DNA of 64,000 bases from Funneliformis mosseae (Eukaryota; Glomeromycota; Glomeromycetes; Glomerales; Glomeraceae). The notes below the pieces were generated by a model that saw only the letters and a program-made list of their open reading frames with translations, ran no database searches and was not told the origin of the DNA. The stretch lies in assembly GCA_910592005.1 (NCBI GenBank), contig CAJVPP010000013.1:1-64000 (forward strand), given 5' to 3'. Both the position numbers and the translations under genes were made by a program. Positions 58,644-64,000 of the stretch are shown piece after piece (within the stretch, counting starts at the first letter, position 1; each line of letters starts with the position of its first letter).

Positions 58644-60335
58644 ATGCCAAAAAGAATCCCTTCTAGGAGGTCCTTATCACCTTTTTTACAAAAGGTGATG
58701 CCAAAACCAAAAAATTATGTATTTTGTTATTACGTGTCAGGACATGGTAAGTTTTAGGATAAGTTGCTTCTTTCGTTTCTCAATCTTATTTAAATGGATT
58801 TTTTACCACTTTTAATAGGATTTGGGCATGCCACTAGAGTAGTGCAAGTAGCATCAGAAATATTGAGTTTACAAAGAAATCATACATTATATATCATATC
58901 AAATGCACCAAGATTTATATTTCAAGGAGCAATAGATTTAGGAGCAAGATATAGAAATGCGCCGATAGATGCGGGAGTAAAGCAACCTAGAGCATACACT
59001 GTAGATAGACAAGAAACTATTAATGATTTAATAAAATTTTTAGATAATAAACCTGTAATGTTAGAAAGAGAAATTCAATGGTTAAAAGAATTTAAAGCCG
59101 ATATTGTATTATCTGATGCACCTTTTCTTCCATGGTAAGTAAAAATAAAATATTATTTATATCTATTTTTTTTTTTAAAAAAAAAAAGTGAGCAAATTGT
59201 AATAAGTTTTCTTTTTTTTTTTTTTACATAGTGCAGCAGCGGCGGCGGCTGGAATACCATCAGTTATTATTAGTAACTTTACTTTTGATGCGGTGTATAA
59301 TGGATTATGTGAAGGTGATGAATTTGATAATACAATAAAAAAACTTGTTGAACAAGTTATAGAAGATTATAAACATTCCGAATTATTAATTAGATTACCA
59401 GGTCACATACCAATACCATCATTTTCGGGTACCCAACTTTATCCTTGTAATACTATAACACCACCATCTTCTGAAAAATCGTTTTTATTGTATAATGAAG
59501 AAAAATTAGTAAATTATCTTAGTGATATTAATGCTTTTTTTTCTCCATCTTCCAAATTATTCAAACAATATCGTAATGTAATTGATGTACCTCTGGTGGT
59601 ACGTAAATCAAAAACTTGTAAAGAAATTGTACTAAAAAATCTTGGTATACCAAAAAAAATTTTTAATTCTCATAAAATTTTAATGGTGTCTTTTGGTGGA
59701 CAAAATTTAGTCGGTATAGAAGATTGGGGCACGTCTTCTTTACCTGATAATTGGATAGCTATTGTGTGTGGTAGTATGAGTACTAAATTACCTGAGAGAT
59801 TTTATTCTTGTCCAAAAGATGCTTATATACCTGATTTAACTAATGCTGTCGATGCTGTTATTGGTAAATTAGTAAGTATAAAGTTATTTTTTTTTTTTTT
59901 TTTAAAAAAAAAATATATTTATGAAAAGAATTTTCCAACTTTTAGGGATACGGTACTTGTTCAGAATGTATCGGTCATGGAAAACCTTTTATTTATATTT
60001 CAAGACCTCAGTTTATTGAAGAATTAGGATTAAAACGTTTAATGGAATCACAAGGAATCTGTGTTGAAATGCCAAAATCTCATTTTGAATCTGGTCAATG
60101 GAAATCTTATATAGATAAAGCATACGATCTATCATCATCATTACCAACACGTACTACAACAATTAAACCTTTATCCCATGATGGTGGTTATATTACTGCT
60201 ATTATATTAGAAAAATTTTTAGATAATCGTAATTATTATATCAGTACTTCCTCTAACAATAAGAATAATTCTTCCCTTATTAGTAATATTCATAAAACTA
60301 ATACTAAATTATTGAACAATGGGGTTATTTCATAA
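58644..60335 (+). CDS. GT-B glycosyltransferase-like protein, ARA1 N-terminal type
   Basis: Exons 58,644-58,746; 58,819-59,134; 59,232-59,871; 59,946-60,335 give 482 aa from the first in-frame ATG, with consistent phases. The N-terminal nucleotide-sugar half starts with YYVSGHGFGHATRVVQVASE, and the C-terminal half has GKLGYGTCSECIGHGKPF. These match the glycosyltransferase-like domain that plant L-arabinokinase (ARA1) carries in front of its kinase. Here no kinase domain follows. A hydrophobic stretch (LIYLGLVILVILIFGFIKF) is open in frame just upstream of the ATG, after a TAG acceptor at 58,571-58,573. A 5' exon with the real start and a signal anchor is therefore likely. The donor and acceptor sugars are unknown; the fold is clear. 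Confidence 0.78.
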
Positions 60336-60436
60336 TGGTCTATATTAATTTGGAAAATTCATTTCACATATAAGGACCCTTTTTATATATATAGATATTA
60401 TATAGATAAATAGATAATAAGTTATATATACATTAT

Positions 60437-60447
60437 TATTGTTATTC

Positions 60448-60481
<34 letters not shown>
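60437..60481. repeat. TTA trinucleotide microsatellite
   Basis: Run of TTA/ATT units just after the glycosyltransferase-like gene, broken once by TTCTTG. No functional role is suggested. Confidence 0.85.
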
Positions 60482-60799
60482 CATTTCTTATTTTCCTATT
60501 CCCTTTTTTTTTATACTTTTTAAAACTATATTAAGAATAAAATAATGGCCATGGAACTTATAAATACGCAAATTTTATCTTTGCCATCTTAAAGATCAAA
60601 ATCTTTTATATAAAATTTTCCTTTATTCAAGGATTCTTTGAATTAAATGAATTTCAAAAGATTAAAAAATGTTTTCATTTCAAAAATTGAAGCTAACAGG
60701 ACTTACTCTCTTTTGCTCCATATAATAATTTAGTCAGGTACTTCACAATATATTATATTTATAACTTAATTCATTACCAACGACATATTACGACTCTAA

Positions 60800-62543
60800 T
60801 TAAAAATAAATACGCAATGCCTGATTTGCTGTGCTTTCATGAGGACAATACGGGCATTTGAAGCGACTAGGAAAAAAAAAAAGGTTATTGTAAAATTTAT
60901 CTAACTAAAAATTTAAAAACATAAGAACATGACTCACTCACCTATTACCTCTACTTAATTTATTAAGAGACTCTTTGCAAATCACGTGTCCGCAAGGCAA
61001 CATCATTGGAGGATTTTCCTCGGTGGATTGCTCTTTAGAAACTGGACAGGCAAAAATTGAATGATACCGCATATAATCAGGTAGAGGGACTTCAACCTAT
61101 AAGGAAGTAAAGATTGTTCTAATATTGAAACGATAAATCTTAAAATTTATTTTATTCTTACTGTTGAACCTTACAGGTAATTCATCTTGTTGACTCCATT
61201 CGTTCTTCTTTTCTTTCATAATAGTAGCCATTTTTAAGATTGTGGGTAAAGCAGTCGCACCTACCGTTACACTTATCAATTAATCAACATATATATTTAT
61301 TAGAGATGATTATCGCTAAAAACAGTTACTGATTTCGTATTTACCTAATATATAGAGGGCTCTCACTTGACATTCCTAAAAGATTACAAAAGTCACGCAT
61401 AAACTTATTTTGTAATTCAATCCACAAATCGGGAGACAAAAGATCTTTATATGGCGATGTTGATAAACGAGTTTTAAAAGCTAAGGCACACATCAATCGT
61501 TGTATATCTGATAAACGAAAACACTTATATTAGTTTTATTATTTTTTAAAATATAAATTACTTGCATAAATATTACCAAAGATATGACGTGCTCGGAAGA
61601 GATAAAATTTCCTTCTGGCATACGCTAATGCCTCTTCTTGACGATCAATAAGAAGTTGAACATAACGCTGTCGATGAAGCTCAAATTCTAATGTGCTACC
61701 TCTTTTTTCAAGTTCTTTGCTTTTTAACCTTGCCCATCTAAATAATTTGGTACAGTAAATTATTTTTTATAAATCATAATTATGATCACAACCAAATAAG
61801 GAAAATAAAATAGCGTTACTCTATAGCAGGCTCTAAATTTTCGAGTTTTATGGCTCCTAGAATTTGATACATTTCGTGGAATTGTGTCTGTATTGTATCA
61901 GGAATACATAATTGTGCTTCCTAGTATTCATTAGATTTTTTATTTTATTCTTTTTTTAATAATTCAAACAAAACAACAAAAATCAAAAAGATCAATAAAA
62001 AAAATTATATTACCCTTATAAATCTATTTGCTAGTTCAAACCTGCCCTCACGTATGAAGTGTAAAGCCACCGTTGTATTGAGAACCTTTTCTTTATTGGC
62101 AAATACTTCCGGGTTACTTGCAATAGTTATGTCATTTTTCCATTTCTGCAATAATATAAAAGATGATTAAAAATAATAGCATAAAACCAGGATAAGCTTT
62201 ATTAAAATCCTTTATATACCTTGTCTACTATTTTCTCATAACGTACTATTACTTTTTGAAATTCTTTGTGAGATTCTAAAGCTTTTGCTGCAAGTTCTTT
62301 GAAATTTTGTTCCAATTTCTTTAATGAAACGCCGGCGTTCTCAGGATCTGCAAAAAAGACAAGTACTTAAAAATTATAGTTATTTGATCTATAAAAATGA
62401 GGAATTAATACATTACCATTTTCTAAGCGTTTTTGAGCTTCTTGTATTTCATTAATCATCTTTTCAATGTTGTCAACCGTTAAATCAGCTACCTCTTGTT
62501 GCTTTTTCTCCACTTTTGAAAATTCCTTTGAAATTGATTCCAT
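60800..62543 (-). CDS. RMD5: Gid2/Rmd5-type RING subunit of the GID/CTLH E3 ligase
   Basis: RING subunit that, with its partner Gid9/MAEA, makes the catalytic centre of the GID/CTLH ubiquitin ligase, which degrades gluconeogenic enzymes in yeast. Nine exons (minus): 62,417-62,543; 62,220-62,347; 62,014-62,145; 61,820-61,920; 61,577-61,737; 61,345-61,507; 61,175-61,271; 60,942-61,096; 60,800-60,866, phases consistent, 376 aa. After an N-terminal coiled coil come LisH/CTLH-like helices ([20 protein letters not shown]) and the CRA region. The C-terminal RING-Gid reads FACPVSKEQ (Cys320), LPCGHVIC (Cys338, His340, Cys343) and FKCPYCP (Cys359, Cys362). The second cysteine of a normal first pair is absent, as is usual for this family. 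Family and completeness are clear. Confidence 0.93.
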
Positions 62544-63041
62544 CGTGGTAGACTAATTATTTATAACAATAAGTACAAGAAGTAAAGGAAGTTGTAATGA
62601 TTTCAAAAAACTCTTTGATCATCATCTTTTTTGATCAGATCTACATTTTAGCTGAAAAAGCTAAATTAGCTTAGTAAATAAATGTCAGATTGTTCATTGT
62701 TTCTGGATCGCCGATTTAATTTTTGTGATACTTTACGTATATAAATCACGTGTTAATTCCAAATAATTCTTTCCAATTTTTTTTTTTTTTTTTAATTTGA
62801 TAATCTTTTAAATTAATTTCCATCTGTTTTTATAGTACTAGTCATACATCATCTTTAATGTTTGTATTAACACCTTTAGTATTATCTACTTTATCAAAGG
62901 TTTTAAGTATTCCTTGATAAATAAATCTATTTGTAAGATTAATTATCTTGTCAAATAATCTTTCAATCATTTCCTGGATTTTATCAGTCTTCTTTGTTGT
63001 ACTTTTATTCTTTTTTTTTTCATGTAAATTTGAACAACCAA
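62544..63041. promoter_or_regulatory. Divergent intergenic region (Gid2 / PPR)
   Basis: The 498 bp between the two start codons must carry both promoters. A CACGTG palindrome next to a TATAAA-like sequence lies at about 62,740-62,752 and could serve either side. Poly-T tracts are present at about 62,779-62,795 and 63,011-63,020. No RNA gene is seen. Confidence 0.4.
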
Positions 63042-64000
63042 ATGCGGAATCAATCTATCGAGAATCGAAATTTAAGGCCGAGACAAAACGAAGGGCTTTC
63101 TAAGCATACTATGGTTACCTCCCGTAAACTTTTTTTACAAATTTATAGAAATGTGCCAAAAATCTTGTCCAAACATTTTATTCGGCAACCTTATCCATAT
63201 AATAAAGCTATTGTGTTAAATTGGTCTCCTCTTATTAAATCCTCAAATTTTTTACGAACTTTTGAAGAAGCTTCCTTGTCTATTAATTTAAGAATGTGGA
63301 ACTGGAGGTTTGCAATAACTAAATATACGAGACGAAAACATTCAGCTCTTACGCCAGTAACAACGAAAGAAAAAAAAAGTCAAACAGAATTGGAAGTTGT
63401 TTACACATGTGATCAAATTAATCAGCGATATCTTCAACATTTAATCGATTGTTTTCGAAAAAAATTGGAAATAAGGAGTACTGATGACATATTTTCAACA
63501 TATGACGATTTATCAAAAAAGGACGCTTTGCGGTTTCTTAATATGAACGATTACACACGATTAATAACACGATTGAAAGATTACGATTCGAAAGATTTTG
63601 CATTACATTGGCTAAATCGATTTTTTAGTGATATGAAATTCGTCAATTTGAGTTTATCCCTATATACATATGGATTAATGATAACGATGTATGGGAAATG
63701 GGGAGAGTATGACAAGGCAGAAAATATTTTTGTTGAAATATGTCAAAAGAACATTTCATATGATGTTTACACGTATAATAAATTTATTTATATATATGCA
63801 AATATAGGTAATCTACATCGTGTTTATCAATTATTACAAGATATGAAATCCAAATCAATTCATCCGATCCTATCAACTTACAATATCATTATTTTGGCAT
63901 ACATACGAAATAAGAATATAACAGGCGCTCTAAGCTTATTACATGAAATTGAAGAAAAAGGGTTACAACCTGATGTTGTAACTTTCAATACCATTATCAA
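63042..64000 (+). CDS. Pentatricopeptide-repeat protein, 3' end missing
   Basis: Open from ATG 63,042 to the window end (319 full codons, no stop, no intron evident). The N-terminal 80 residues are basic with Arg/Lys and few acids, which suits a mitochondrial presequence. From about residue 200 the sequence forms PPR repeats: DVYTYNKFIYIYANIGNLHRV, then LSTYNIIILAYIRNKNITGA and PDVVTFNTII, with typical 35-residue spacing. PPR proteins bind organelle RNA in a base-specific way and act in its processing or translation. The number of repeats cannot be counted because the gene continues beyond the window. The promoter is shared with the Gid2 gene. Confidence 0.88.
   Translation, partial: MRNQSIENRNLRPRQNEGLSKHTMVTSRKLFLQIYRNVPKILSKHFIRQPYPYNKAIVLNWSPLIKSSNFLRTFEEASLSINLRMWNWRFAITKYTRRKHSALTPVTTKEKKSQTELEVVYTCDQINQRYLQHLIDCFRKKLEIRSTDDIFSTYDDLSKKDALRFLNMNDYTRLITRLKDYDSKDFALHWLNRFFSDMKFVNLSLSLYTYGLMITMYGKWGEYDKAENIFVEICQKNISYDVYTYNKFIYIYANIGNLHRVYQLLQDMKSKSIHPILSTYNIIILAYIRNKNITGALSLLHEIEEKGLQPDVVTFNTII

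Noticed and set aside
1..64000. tRNA, rRNA or CRISPR array
   Set aside because: I looked for tRNA T-loop motifs with matching stems, rRNA core blocks and regularly spaced repeats with unique spacers, and found none that hold up.

Overview
This is nuclear DNA from a fungus with a very AT-rich, repeat-laden genome. Protein-coding genes carry many short introns (about 50-130 bp, GTAAGT-like donors, TAG acceptors). The mixture of golgin, Ubc6, Gid2, PPR and LITAF genes with Uma2-like nucleases, Fanzor/TnpB-like and DDE transposon relics fits an arbuscular mycorrhizal fungus (Glomeromycotina, Rhizophagus-like). That taxonomic call is inference from gene families and composition, not from a marker gene.

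Layout. 1-8,900 is gene-poor: one decayed reading frame, short tandem repeats, a 930-bp inverted-repeat element with an internal 51-bp satellite (5,083-6,012) and the first of several MITEs. At 9,006-9,677 lies an intronless LITAF-domain gene, with GGCCAAA-rich repeats on both sides. 10,700-19,100 is almost pure AT sequence with MITEs (three families in more than one copy), a 45-bp tandem array and an 850-bp dispersed repeat that recurs at 23.8-24.5 kb. 19,123-33,660 is a transposon graveyard: two DDE transposons of the same family in opposite orientation, a Tc1/mariner element with recognisable ends, and a decayed Fanzor/TnpB-like RNA-guided nuclease gene (27,809-29,961, minus) in which all three RuvC motifs and the zinc ribbon can still be read.

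33,950-38,283 is an intact eight-exon GRIP-domain golgin, followed by a MITE with perfect 25-bp ends. 39,213-40,850 and 46,325-48,483 are inverted copies of a Uma2-like nuclease gene. The distal copy is intact by splice reconstruction (346 aa); the proximal copy has lost its catalytic segment through a microhomology deletion. Between them sits an intact tetraspan (MARVEL-like) membrane protein gene. 48,793-54,313 holds a decayed multicopy-family gene split by a solo LTR, then a decayed multi-exon gene carrying an antisense Ty3/gypsy integrase fragment.

The last 8 kb is ordinary, compact host sequence: Ubc6-type E2 (+), an ARA1-like glycosyltransferase (+), a Gid2/Rmd5-type RING E3 subunit (-) and, divergently, a PPR protein (+) cut by the window end. 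Two genes are ubiquitin-system members (ER-membrane E2 and GID/CTLH E3), but nothing shows they are co-regulated.

A striking contrast runs through the window. Host genes reconstruct with clean splice phases, while transposon-type genes are peppered with stops at positions expected to be Gln, Arg or Trp. This is the pattern left by C-to-T change on either strand.
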